Of a stretch of 64,000 bases of DNA, positions 49,599 to 59,960 are shown piece by piece. This DNA is from Oxytricha trifallax. Lineage: Eukaryota; Ciliophora; Spirotrichea; Sporadotrichida; Oxytrichidae. The translations under genes and the position numbers were made by a program. The DNA lies in contig ARYC01000647.1 in assembly GCA_000711775.1 (NCBI GenBank), positions 80,676 through 144,675 on the forward strand, read 5' to 3'. The notes under the pieces are model-generated. The model was not told the origin of the DNA and ran no database searches. It saw nothing but the letters and a program-made list of their open reading frames with translations. Within the stretch, counting starts at the first letter, position 1. Each line of letters begins with the position of its first letter.

Positions 49599-50165
49599 AT
49601 ATTATAAGATCTTAGCTCTTTTTGCTAAAATGGACTTCCTCAATTGTACTCTAGATTGACTCCATAGTATCTGCCGTGTCTTGATTTCATCTGGAGTCAA
49701 GAGCAAGTGTTTCCACTCCTTATTGATTTTTCATTGGTAGATGAGGTGCTCTTCTGACAACAGGACTCTCTCCGCTTCTCTGGCTCTTGTCTAATTGTCC
49801 TGCAAAAGCCTTTTCTTCCTTCTGCTTGGCAGCACACCATAAACACTATTCTTATCATCAAGGAGCTATATAAATTCTTAGCGTAAATTGTTCTGTTTAA
49901 TCCCCAGCATGTAGCTTCTTTAGATCTATTAAATTTTTGAATTTCATTTGGTCTCCCTATAATCACTCCTTATGAGCTATCTTCATGTTTGTCAGACTCA
50001 TTTCACTGACACTTGGACTCAATAGTGTTCTTGCATGGATTTGATTTTCCAATATTCATCTACTCTTTAATTCCATTTGTTTGTTGAATGGTGTTCTTGT
50101 TATAAAAATGGTTTAAGGAAGGAGTATATGCTCTAATTCTATCTGTTATAATATTATCATATTTC
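49599..50165 (-). mobile_element. LINE copy 3, upstream portion of the C-terminal region
   Basis: On the minus strand this reads IIGRPNEIQKFNRSKEATCW and YQQKINKEWKHLLLTPDEIK, then LAKRAKILQY at the left border. It parallels the matching stretch of copy 2 (QVKFKNRIDLSKVQCQGFDK, then DWKHFDLIPG). At its left border the codon TAT continues in phase into the portion at 47053. Truncated on the 5' side. Confidence 0.55.
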
Positions 50166-50830
50166 TTTTAAATTTTATAAATATGATAAATAAAAAGAAA
50201 AATAGTTGATTTTAAATAAAATTTCCATTTAGTATTAAAATAAATACTTTTATATTTATATTTATATTTAGGAAAATACAAAGAGCTTTTCCATTCAATC
50301 ATCGTCCTTCGTATCATCTGCCATCAATTCAATAATTCAGGTATTTCCCTACACATTCTGATCCTTTAAGAAGTGTCAACTCAACTCAGTTAATACTCCT
50401 CCCGTCCTAGTAATGCTATTAAAAATAATGTTTTATATACAAAATATAACTTACAAATTTACAAGAAATGTCATCATCGTATTCTTTATCTTAACTTTTC
50501 ACTCATCATTATAATTAATAAATTATTTAAAATATGAGAAAATTTCTTAGTTATTTTAATTGTCATGTATTTATTATTTTGTAATGTTACTTAAAACAAT
50601 ATTACTTTATTTATGATTATATCTTAAAATGCTTTTCTCTAATTTTCAACAATTTTGTCTTCAAATGTCGAGATCGTAATATAAATTATTGTTTTTGAGA
50701 ACCTTTTTTGTAATGCTAATTTTTATGTCTTTTTATTCTTTTGTTCTTTCCTTGAGTGTTAATTACAAGAGAGTGTTTTAGACCCTACCAATTGTTATAT
50801 CTATGGATATTATATCTGATATTACGATGG
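50166..50830. other. AT-rich spacer without a supported gene
   Basis: AT-rich DNA between LINE copy 3 and the 3' end of the IFT57 gene pieces. Nothing specific seen. Confidence 0.45.
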
Positions 50831-51971
50831 AATTAGGCTTCTTTATACTTTGAAGGAAGTCTTTTATCTCTTAATGATTTGTCTGTCTCATCAATCTTTC
50901 TCACATCATTAGATAATATTTCGTTGATTTCACCAAGTTAATTCTCCATATCTCCAACATTCTTACTTACAGTAGCAAAGGCTGTTTGAATGCCCTTAAG
51001 GTTTTCAGAGTAAGCTCTTTAATCTCCAGTCATCCCTTACAAGCTCTTTGTTAAAATACCTTCCTTCTTGCCAATTCTTTCGAGTGCTTTGCTCACTTTA
51101 TCAACAAGTTTTTCTACCTTGTTCTCACATCTGGGAGAGCTTATTTAATTGTGTCAGCATACTTCTATGTTTGATCCAAGTGAATTCTCCATTCCTTGTC
51201 TTCGTTTAGTAAGTTACTTATTTTAAGATTATGAGCAACTCTTTCTATTTCCATTATCAATTCCTCTCCGCTAATTGACGATTAAATAATCTCGTACTGT
51301 AGCTTTTCTTCTTGATGCCTGCTCCTTCTGACCAAAATCAGTTAAATATTCGATGTCATCATCATCCTTTAAGTTATTAGCCATATCAGCGATTATTAGC
51401 ACTTCCATCAATATTATCGACAACATTTTCAAATTTGTCATTCAAGCACACTTGCTTCATTCTTAAAAGTGAACCTTTTGTTATTTTAACTTTTCTTATA
51501 GTGATACACTGCATAACTTTAGCAATACTGAACAAACTCCATCATCATAATCAGTATTAAGTTTTTATGGAAGCATGTCTTCCTCAATATCTAATTTTTT
51601 GAATTTGCGAACAAAAGGAGAATGAGTTAAGAAATTCATTTAAAAAATACGAATGACAATAATATCAACGAAAATCTATTTTTCCTCATACTATTAACAT
51701 TTTAAGAAGCGTAGAGTCATCATATTTATTCCAGTCTGTTACCTCATAATTACTGATTGCAAGTAAATATTAAGCTAATTACACAAATACTTAAATTATA
51801 TATTGGGATTGCTGCTTACCAATGCAAATAGTCTTTAACAGTGATTTGAAATATCTTAATACCCATAATTTTAATAAAGATTCAAAACTACTAAATATAT
51901 TATTACTTCTATCAGCAGAACTTGTACTCTTAATCTATAAGTTTGAGAATCTCTACCATATCGTCCATCAT
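50831..51971 (-). CDS. IFT57: IFT57 (intraflagellar transport complex B) homologue, in germline pieces
   Basis: Four minus-strand pieces, in order, match the course of IFT57. They are the start MMDDMVEILKLIDQEYKFC (51971-51912); QYLLAISNYEVTDWNKYDDS (about 51795-51689), as in the family's N-terminal domain; MLPQKLNTDYDDGVCSVLLK (51585-51440), parallel to the family's PPSKLKxGYGExVCYVL; and a C-terminal coiled coil with MEIERVAHNLKISNLLNEDK, EWRIHLDQ (family WRxHVDQ) and ALERIGKKEGILTKSL down to about 50840. IFT57 links IFT-B to ciliary transport. The gaps between pieces are short and AT-rich, fitting internal eliminated sequences in an unscrambled micronuclear gene; a frame change after ALPDVRTR could be a further gap or decay. 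Assignment by recalled family pattern. Confidence 0.65.
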
Positions 51972-52330
51972 GATGACAAGGTTTGCTCTCTAGGGTACCA
52001 GACATGCTCTTTTTATAAACAAGTTAACTTACATCATACATGCACTTCACCTTCTTCCATTATGAATTTAAAATTTAAAAATTAAATATTTTATAAACTA
52101 TTTTAAATCAAATTTAAATTACATATTAATAAATAAATGATAGTTAAAATAACTAAGGAATTTTTTCATATTTACATTTAATACCAATTTACATACTTAT
52201 TTATGTATTTTATTAACAATTAAATCGAATGAGATAGATAGTAACTTAACAAAAATATGTATTCATTTCATTTTCATTTAAGTTGTGTGATTAATATGCA
52301 CGAAATGTAATTAATTATCTAATTTAACTC
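51972..52330. other. AT-rich spacer
   Basis: Upstream region of the IFT57 pieces, AT-rich beyond about 52070. It may contain the IFT57 promoter, but no motif is recognised. Confidence 0.4.
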
Positions 52331-53110
52331 TCATTTCTCCTTTCTGTCCATTTGTGTTTCCTAATCATTCATAATGACTTTCTGAGCTTCCCTCCCATTA
52401 TCGATGGTCCCAACCTTTTCTTCTGCCACTATCATTGTTGCATGAGGCTCTTTTTCTATGAGGGATGGTTTGATCTTTGGTTGGTCATCGATGAGCTCGA
52501 GCTTCCTCCTCTCTTCCTTCCCTTTCTTAAATTTCACACTTATTCTCTATCCTTTCGTGTATAGATATCCTTCTATGTTCTCATCCATGTAGCTGAATTC
52601 TTCAACTTGGTCGATGCAGGTTTGTTCAAGCAGCATCTTGTCTCCTTTCTGTATCTCCATTTCGTCCCAAGTGTCTTCATGTGAGATTTGGTTAATCATC
52701 TCAGTTCCTTTTGCATACCAGTTTAATTGCCACAATTTTTATTTCTTTTGTCTGTGATTTGTTCTAGATCTTCTTCCTTGACAGATATGCCAGATTTGCC
52801 AATCTCATTTTTCATAAGACTCCACCTCTAAGTTGAACATCAGGTAGTATCTTTACATATTTATCCTGTCTTTCGCATATAATTGAAACATAGGTCCTCG
52901 TGGTAGTTCCCGATCAAGGTGATTTGCCATAAGGATGGTTATAATTCTACAATCTTCTGGGTAGTTTACTTGATTAATTTCCGGTTTGTTTACGAGCCAC
53001 TCTGGCAAATACTCTTTGTCCATCGTTTGACAAGTTAAATTATTGATTTGTTTTAAGTGTTTCTGCAATCCATCATTTAGCTTCTCTCTAAAAAAATTAT
53101 TATTGAATGC
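52330..53110 (-). mobile_element. LINE copy 4, 3' portion with D-C-R domain
   Basis: On the minus strand from 53110 this reads AFNNNFFREKLNDGLQKHLK, then NYPEDCRIITILMANHLDRE and FQLYAKDRINMQRYYLMFNL, then an acidic tail (DEMEIQKGDKMLLEQTCIDQ and onward) ending in a TGA near 52338. It is the same domain as in the other copies, with D-C-R in place of D-C-G. Its first codons GCA TTC continue exactly in phase from the portion that ends at 53850, across the 745-bp spacer. Confidence 0.7.
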
Positions 53111-53855
53111 CATAAATGGCTTAAGAGTATATTCTAAATTAAATAAACTCTTACATTATAATATATGAAAAATTATATTTCATTAAAAAATGCTGAGTTT
53201 AAAATAAATTTATTATTGCTTACATTCCTTTGTTTAAATAAGGAAGTAATATTCAATAATGCCTTTCACCCATTTAAGTTTTTTCTAAATTTTATTAATT
53301 TATTATATATTGTCTTACCAAAAAATTAATAAATAAATTTAAGAATTTAAGTATTTCCATTAAGATTTGTGTTAATTCTAAATATAATTATATGATTGTA
53401 TATAGTTTAAAACAAGATTCATGAATATGTCTTATAAGATTTTACTATCCACAAATTTCATTATTTTAAGATACTTAAAACAAAGTTCTATTAAAGTATC
53501 TAAATGTTAAAATTCTATATAGAACTTTAAATGTATCGAAAATAAATATAATTAAGAAAATTTATAGAATAAAAAGAATATATAAACTTCTTGAGCTTAA
53601 AGATAACAAAAATATTATTATATTAGTTAAGTAATATGTACTAATGAAATTATCATGAGATATTTATGTTAAAAGCTAAAATAAAAAATATGATTAATAA
53701 TATAAATAAAAAAACTATTTAAATTCGTCATCTACATTATAAAGTAGGTAACGCGTTTCTACTGTTAAAATATAGACAACGGATTTTGAATATTATTATT
53801 ACTTTTAAATATTAAAATGAGTTAAATTTTAATCAGAATATATAAGATAGAATGC
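53105..53855. repeat. 745-bp IES-like block bounded by GAATGC in a LINE
   Basis: GAATGC lies at 53105-53110 and 53850-53855. The block between is extremely AT-rich and has no gene. On the minus strand the LINE reading frame ends ...SKRQVGSIAF at the right copy and restarts AFNNNFFREK at the left copy, with GCATTC (Ala-Phe) shared, so deleting the block plus one repeat joins the frame exactly. The joined sequence aligns with RKAIGSWAIIQRYQRQ of LINE copy 2. Direct-repeat-bounded precise excision is how ciliate internal eliminated sequences and pointers are organised. No inverted ends were seen. Confidence 0.7.
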
Positions 53856-56089
53856 TATGCTCCCTACTTGTCTCTTTGAATCGTATACCTCTATTTCCCC
53901 CGTTTCCTTTTGCTATTTTCAGAACCACCCAATTTTTGCAGCTCTAGATACCGTTATTTTGGCAACAAGTCAGTATGATAATGCCTTTGACTTAATCCAG
54001 TTCCCTCAAGCACTTACTGTTTTCTATCTTCCGATATATGGACCCCACGCTCTTTTCCAATTACTCAAAACCTTTATCGTTAAAGACAATAAGTGGGAGG
54101 ATCATATGGGAAATCCTCTATTCACAAACTGAGCCTCTTTTAATTATCTCAGACTCTTCTTAATAGTGATCCCTTATAGGTGTTTTCTTTGAATTAGGTT
54201 TTAATGACCTCATTCCTCGTTTATGTATCTCTAATGATCTAGTTCCCACCCTTTTATCCCTTTTCTTCTAGATTCTTCACTGTCGTTAAATTTCTTTATT
54301 AAGGCTTTCTCTATCATACCTCTGGTGCTCAGGCAGCATACTATCGTTATGATCTAAAAAATCTGAGAAGTCTACTCCTTTGTCATGAATCATCTTGTCA
54401 AATCCCTAGTAAGTGAGTTCTGATATATTCAGAAACCGTTTGAATTCCATTTGGTCTCCCAATATGAATTCAGAAAGAACCCCATGAGTGTTGAAAAAGA
54501 TCTGTTTTACCTGGGACTCATTGATCTTGTTACTAAGGGTTGTTGTCCAATATTCAGTATGCTGCTCTTAAACCCCCCATTTATTTGTCCAACAGAACTT
54601 TCTGGTGTTTGCTTGTTCTCATTTCAAGAGACTTTTGGTCTTTACTCCTGTTCCTGTGTTAGAATCTGACTACTTCAACCTTCTACCAGATTTCAGCCTT
54701 CTTATTCTTCTCTTCTCTTTAGTACCCTACATTGCTATATTTGCCTCTCCTTGAATTTTTATATATAAATTATCATTTGATACTGCAATCTCATATATAT
54801 ATTTTAATTTGATTTTTATTAAAATTATTATCATTTGTTGTTTCTTCTGCTTTTTATTTCCTTCTTCATTAAATTTTTTAATTTAATTATAATTCTTATT
54901 AATCTCATAATTTCTATTTATGTCATTTTTAACCTCTTTTTGAATATTTGTGATATTTTTCACTTTTTATTATGATCTTTTCCTTCTATGCTTATTTCAA
55001 ACTTTTGTATGCATTTTTTCTGAAACATTTTCTTGAACTCTTAGAAGTAGTCTTTTATCTAACTTTTCATATTTGCTGCTAGAACTTCAATTTGGATTTT
55101 GTTGTCTTAATTAATTAGTCTTCTTTCTTCCACTAAATTATTGAATCTCGTTGAATCACCTGCTTCATTGACTAAATTGTATCTTCTCATGTGGGTGGGG
55201 TTCACAAATGATTTATGAATATTGCATTAGTGGGTCATTCCATAGCTTTACAGCGTCATTAAATGACTGATACCCATCATAGTTTCCATCACGTTCTTTG
55301 AGATAAAAATATTTATTTGTTTTGATTGACATCTGACTTTTCCCATTATTGCTCTTCCAGTAGTTCCCTACATCGTGTCTTATCTTCATAATGTTACTCT
55401 TGATCAGTTCTACTATTTTATTTGCTGTAATGTTCTCTTTTAGTTGGGTCACGTTTTTCAAGATTTTATTGGGAATGTGTCTTGGAGTTTTAAAAGCAAT
55501 TCTTTTCAATTATATTTCTATTTTATAAAATCTACTCTATCATCAGATATTTTGCTGCTATGAGTGGCGTATATTTGTAAGTTAATAGAGATCTTATTTG
55601 GGTTACTATGATCGTATCCCAAACAGCTGGGTTGTTTAATTTGGTAAGCTTCTAATAAACTCAGTTTGTTTTTTTCAGTTCATTCCATGCTAATATAACA
55701 TTTCAGAAAGGGTTTTATTTAATATTTAATATTTATACCTAAATATTTTTTCTTCTTTCACCTTCTTATTCCCTCTATCTCCATAATATCTTGTAATGAG
55801 TCACCCAAAAATACCAAACCGTCTTTTGTGAGTTCAGTTTTAGATTATGACTATATTCAATGGCTTTAAAACATTTAATTGCCCTCTTGAAATGTTGTTG
55901 GTTTTTATTATTGATGAAAATGTCAACTGTAAATGTGATTTATTTTTAATGTTTAATGTGTGATTTCAATACCTTTTGGGAGTGGAGGGTATCTTGGAGG
56001 TAAATATTAAATAGCATCGGTGAGATTCTACTTGCTTAGAATACCTCATTCTGTGTTTAAAATCGTCGTTTTTGAATATTATTCTATTA
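53850..56089 (-). mobile_element. LINE copy 4, end of reverse transcriptase and C-terminal region
   Basis: On the minus strand from 56089 this reads the second half of a LINE reverse transcriptase: EVFQASRISPMLFNIYL (motif B), a degenerate catalytic motif ITFTVDIFINN where YADD is usual, and NLKLNSQKTVWYFW (motif D/E region). Downstream come KYFYLKERDGNYDGYQSFND and NDPLMQYS (about 55310-55216), DQMEFKRFLNISELTYQGFD (about 54460-54400) and PLIVFNDKGFEQLEKSV (about 54100). The catalytic motif is altered and frames shift repeatedly, so the copy is dead. The right edge adjoins the inserted helicase element. Confidence 0.7.
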
Positions 56090-58041
56090 TTATTATTGAA
56101 AACATTTGAAATGGAAAAATATAAGGAATGCAATAAAACGTTTTAAATTATTGGTTATAACTGCCTCTAATTAGAGATACTCCTAATTCAAATTTGATTT
56201 AATTATAATTATGACCAAGTTAGATTATTAATTTATTTATTTATTTAATACAATTATCAGTGCAGATTGTGCAAAAATATAATTATAAAAACAAAGGGCT
56301 TGGCTGTGTGCAAATATATTAATATTAATTAGACAAATAATTATATGTTTTAAGATGTCAAGAAATAAATATTTGAATGTCTGGTACTTTCTCTTTTTAA
56401 AACTCAATGATTAAAAATGATTGAAAAATGTCCAAAAAACTCTAAATAGTATAATTACAGACACGATATCTTCTTGCTGTTAGCGGAATCTGTATCATTA
56501 AGTATGGCTGGGAAGATTCACTAGAAACTTTAATCAAACTAAGAATATTTAGCAGACGCCAATGTCTTTTGAGATGACAAGAGCAACAATGGGTACATTT
56601 ACATTAAGATTTCTAGAGACAGTATTGGCATAAACAGAGAGTATTTCAAAAATAAGAATAGAGGTGGATTCCAATTATTCAAGAAGATTGACCTCTAAAT
56701 GTCTTAACTAAACATTTAAACTTCAGAAGAATTCTTCTTATCACATCAAGGGCTAAAGTTTGTTTATGGGTGCGAGAAATAGATGCAACTTGAATATGTA
56801 AAGATAGAAGCACGTAAAACTCTAGAAGAGATCAAGTAAGTTCCACAAAAAAGAAATTCAAACCACTTTGTGAAAAAGTTTATGGCGGAAAACATTGCGC
56901 ACGGTTCTATGTCTTTTAAGCAGTACCTATACAAAAATTAGAAGATTCAGAGACTGCCACTTAGATTTTTCAACAACAATAGACATTAAACAACTCTTAC
57001 AAGATACTTAAACAATTGAGCGTGGTGGAAAGAATAAAAATTTCAATAAAAGATCAGTGAGAAGAGTATGTGAAGAACAACCAACATTAATACGATGAGT
57101 CGTAATAGCTAACAGATTAAGTCCTAAGTGATCTGGGATATTATTAGGTCGCCGAGGGCTTTGTATCAAGTGCTTCTTAAAAGAGAAGATAAAAAGATTC
57201 ACTGCATATGGTATGGCTTTATGGAGCATCAAACAATGGCAAAAGCACAATCTTGTAAATGATAGACTCTATATTCATTTATGGCGAGCTTAATCCTGCA
57301 CCCTCCCGCTTTCATGTAGAGGCAAGATTACTTGAGAAGAAAGAGCCACACATTATTTTGATCGACGAGATGAATCTTGAGAAATTCTATTGCAAATACG
57401 ACATCCCGCGATGAAGAAGCTACTTGAAGGCAATGGGTATGCAGTGGACGTGAAATAAGGGGAGACAACTGTGCTAATCAAAGACTGCTGTATAATGATT
57501 ACTACTAATGACTTACCCTGGAACAGAATGTCTGCAGATGAAAAGGATTGCTTCGAAGGAGATGATTCATAGTGTCACCTAAGGTTGAGGGCAAAACAGG
57601 AATACTCAAGTTCCCACTCAATGTGGTGCAGCTTGAAGATTATCTTTTAACAGATCTGAGGCGGAATGCATTTGGAGCGAAGACACACAAGACAAGGCAG
57701 GCAAAGAAATCAACTCAAATAGAATTAGCTCAATATACACTAAAACAGAGGAGCGCGATTCATAATGACATCTTCAAACATATAAAACATATAATTATTT
57801 GTCTAATTGATATTAATATATTTGCAAAAAGCCAAGCCCTATGTTTTTATAATTATTTTTTTGCACATACTGCACGGATAATTGTATTAAATAAATTCAT
57901 AATTTAACTTGGTCATAATTATAATTAAATCAAATTTGAATTAGGAGTATTTCTAATTAGAGGCAGTTATAATTAACAATTTAAAAAGTTATATTGCATT
58001 CATCTTATTTTTCAATTTCAAATATATTTCAATAATATTGG
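56090..58041 (+). mobile_element. Superfamily-3 helicase element with ~265-bp inverted repeats
   Basis: Two arms, about 56090-56356 and 57779-58041, are inverted near-copies; shared stretches include GGCAGTTATAA (inverted) and AATTCAAATTTGATTTAATT. They enclose a single plus-strand helicase gene, for a total of about 1.95 kb. The element lies in the reverse transcriptase of LINE copy 4: motif A lies just to its right (VDLQKSYDSFWKDKL, minus strand) and motif B just to its left, and the LINE reads sensibly across when the element is skipped. The target duplication could not be settled because both borders are runs of A and T. I know no transposon family with this layout. Confidence 0.75.
56417..57790 (+). 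pseudogene. Superfamily-3 helicase (Rep-like), decayed
   Basis: Plus strand from ATG 56417 (MIEKCPKNSKQYNYRHDIFL). The N-terminal ~190 residues continue across one in-frame TGA near 56570 (DDKSNNGYIYIKISRDSIGI) to about 57015. After a frameshift the helicase core follows: WLYGASNNGKSTI (Walker A, about 57215-57255), PHIILIDEMNLEKF (Walker B), LLEGNGYAVDVKQGET (motif B') and CCIMITTNDLPW (motif C with its Asn, about 57490-57525). The C-terminal frame is VEGKTGILKFPLNVVQLEDY. This motif set is that of superfamily-3 helicases of small DNA replicons (CRESS Rep, parvovirus NS1 and relatives). No HUH nuclease motif was recognised in the N-terminal part. Two TGAs and at least two frameshifts make this copy inactive. 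Confidence 0.75.
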
Positions 58042-59345
58042 AAAGAAGTTCCTCAATTGACTTAATGGTAGTTTGTCCTTTTCTGTTTTTCAGTATCATC
58101 ATAAGCTTATCTTTCCAGAAAGAGTCGTAAGACTTTTGGAGATCCACAGTATGTAGGCTTCTAGTATATTCTCTCTTTTATTGGGATCTTTATATGCAGT
58201 AGTAATTTTATCAAGTTTAAGTGAGTGTTCTTGTTTTCTTTAAATCCTCTTTGAAAATTGCCCGTTTTAAGCAATTCACTTCCTTTTTTCTAGTAACTTG
58301 TACAACAATATTTTTTATATTATTTTTTAAGGTGAGAGTTGTCGACTAAAGGTCTTGTGTTATTGACTTTTTGGTAATTTTCCCGCATCATTCTTGCCAA
58401 GGATAACCAATCTCACCTTAAAATATAATATATTGTGAGATTTACCCTGTCCTTAGCCAATTAACCATCATTTCGCATTTAGCTGTCGGATAGTTTCTGA
58501 CTTCACTAGAGTTTTCCGATCAAACACATTTGGAAATATTTATTTATTGAAGTTACTTTCCTTCATACTTCTTTCCACGCAATTTATGCTGCACAACTAT
58601 TAAAGGACTTATAAGTTTATCATAAACTAATCACTTACTTAGTGATTCTCCCAATACAATTATCTTTCTTCTAGGTATATCCTGTTTTATAGAAAGGCGG
58701 TCTTCTTATAACTATTACTCTAAATTTATTTGCACCAATTTTTTCAAAACATTTTTATAAGATCTGACTGTTTTATACTCTTGGATCGAGTATTTACCAA
58801 TAAGAAATTTTATTCTAATTCGTTTCATTCAAAGCTCTATTCAATGTTAGGGATTGCAATATTAAAAGGTAGTTTCATTACTTCAAAATAGTTGATTAGA
58901 TCAATTTTATTGTTCCTAATTTCAAATCTGGGATTATTAATACCAGTGTGAGTTTTGTTATATTCTAGGAATGTAAAATGTCAAAGAGTTTTTACTTTGT
59001 GAAAGCGAAGGCGAATAGCTCATTAATATTAATGATTAAATTAACAAATTAAAATAGACAAGAATAAGCTTTAGTTTTTGTAGTTGGGAAAGTGTTGATA
59101 TGAAACGAATTAGAAATTGGTTTAACTTGATTTTTTTTCAAATCATTTATAATGGTGTTAACCAAATCTTTCTCTATTAATTTCTTCCTTCTTTTATAAA
59201 TTTCTTGCAGCATTGTTTTCTATTATATGATATACTTAACTTATTTCTCTTTGTGTTATTTTAAGTCTTTTTATTGGTATTTTATTTTTAATCTTGCATA
59301 ATTTTGCTTATAGTCAGTTAATCTTTATATAATCGCTTCCTATAA
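58042..59345 (-). mobile_element. LINE copy 4, first half of reverse transcriptase
   Basis: On the minus strand this contains RPLVDNSHLKKQYKKY and NFQRGFKENKNTHLN (reverse-transcriptase motifs 1-2, like RPIS and QSGFRxxxST of LINEs) and, near 58140-58100, VDLQKSYDSFWKDKLMMILK (motif A with its catalytic Asp). It stops at the inserted helicase element. Upstream (58450-59345) the frames are broken, but the strand and order fit a connecting region between endonuclease and reverse transcriptase. Confidence 0.65.
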
Positions 59346-59960
59346 TCTATTTCCACATTTGACATGGTTTAGTCTATTTAGTTTCCTTTAGTCTGGGTTT
59401 TAAATACATGAAGAATCGACACTTTGAGACCTTCTTTCTCAAGTTTTTTGCTTCGCTCCTTTATGTTATTGTTAATGTCACCTATCAATAAACCCCATAA
59501 CCCTTTCATCATCTCATCTTTAAAATTTTTTAAGTAATAAAGTAAGCATATATGATACAATTAAAAAATTCATAATTATCATGAGTCTCAATCGTCAACC
59601 AGGTCTTCCACTTGAATGAGTTTCTTAATGTCTGTATCATGTTAATACGTTTTATTCCCAATTTTAATAAATTATAATTTTGGATCACGCTAATTGTATT
59701 TCATTATTGTCTTTTTAATGCGAATGGTAAGATTTTAAATATTTGAGCTATTAAAGTGTTGCTTTTGTAGTTACGGCATTATCTTTGGAAGTGATATCTG
59801 CTAATATTATAAATTAAATTATTCATGTTTTTACTTAAGCGAATTTCTTTTCATATTTGTGACTCTAGTACTTATATTTATAATATTCTCATGGATTATA
59901 TTTTTGTTGCTATTGTAATAATATTTTTACATTCATCAATAGTCTCATGAAAAGTGTCAA
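59346..59960 (-). pseudogene. LINE copy 4, AP-endonuclease-like region
   Basis: On the minus strand GLWGLLIGDINNNIKERSKK (about 59510) resembles the GDFN motif of LINE AP-type endonucleases, and QINQTMSNVEIDYRKR (about 59370) resembles their downstream S-x-IDY segment. Upstream frames are decayed. Position directly before the reverse transcriptase fits the LINE order. Only these two motifs support the call. Confidence 0.45.

Noticed and set aside
52352..52564. Plus-strand frames at 52352-52564 and 44451-44732
   Set aside because: They are antisense to the LINE coding strand; the minus strand carries the conserved family sequence.
56417..57015. HUH rolling-circle nuclease in the N-terminal part of the helicase gene
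   Set aside because: No H-x-H with a downstream Tyr motif could be found by eye, so the gene is called a helicase only.
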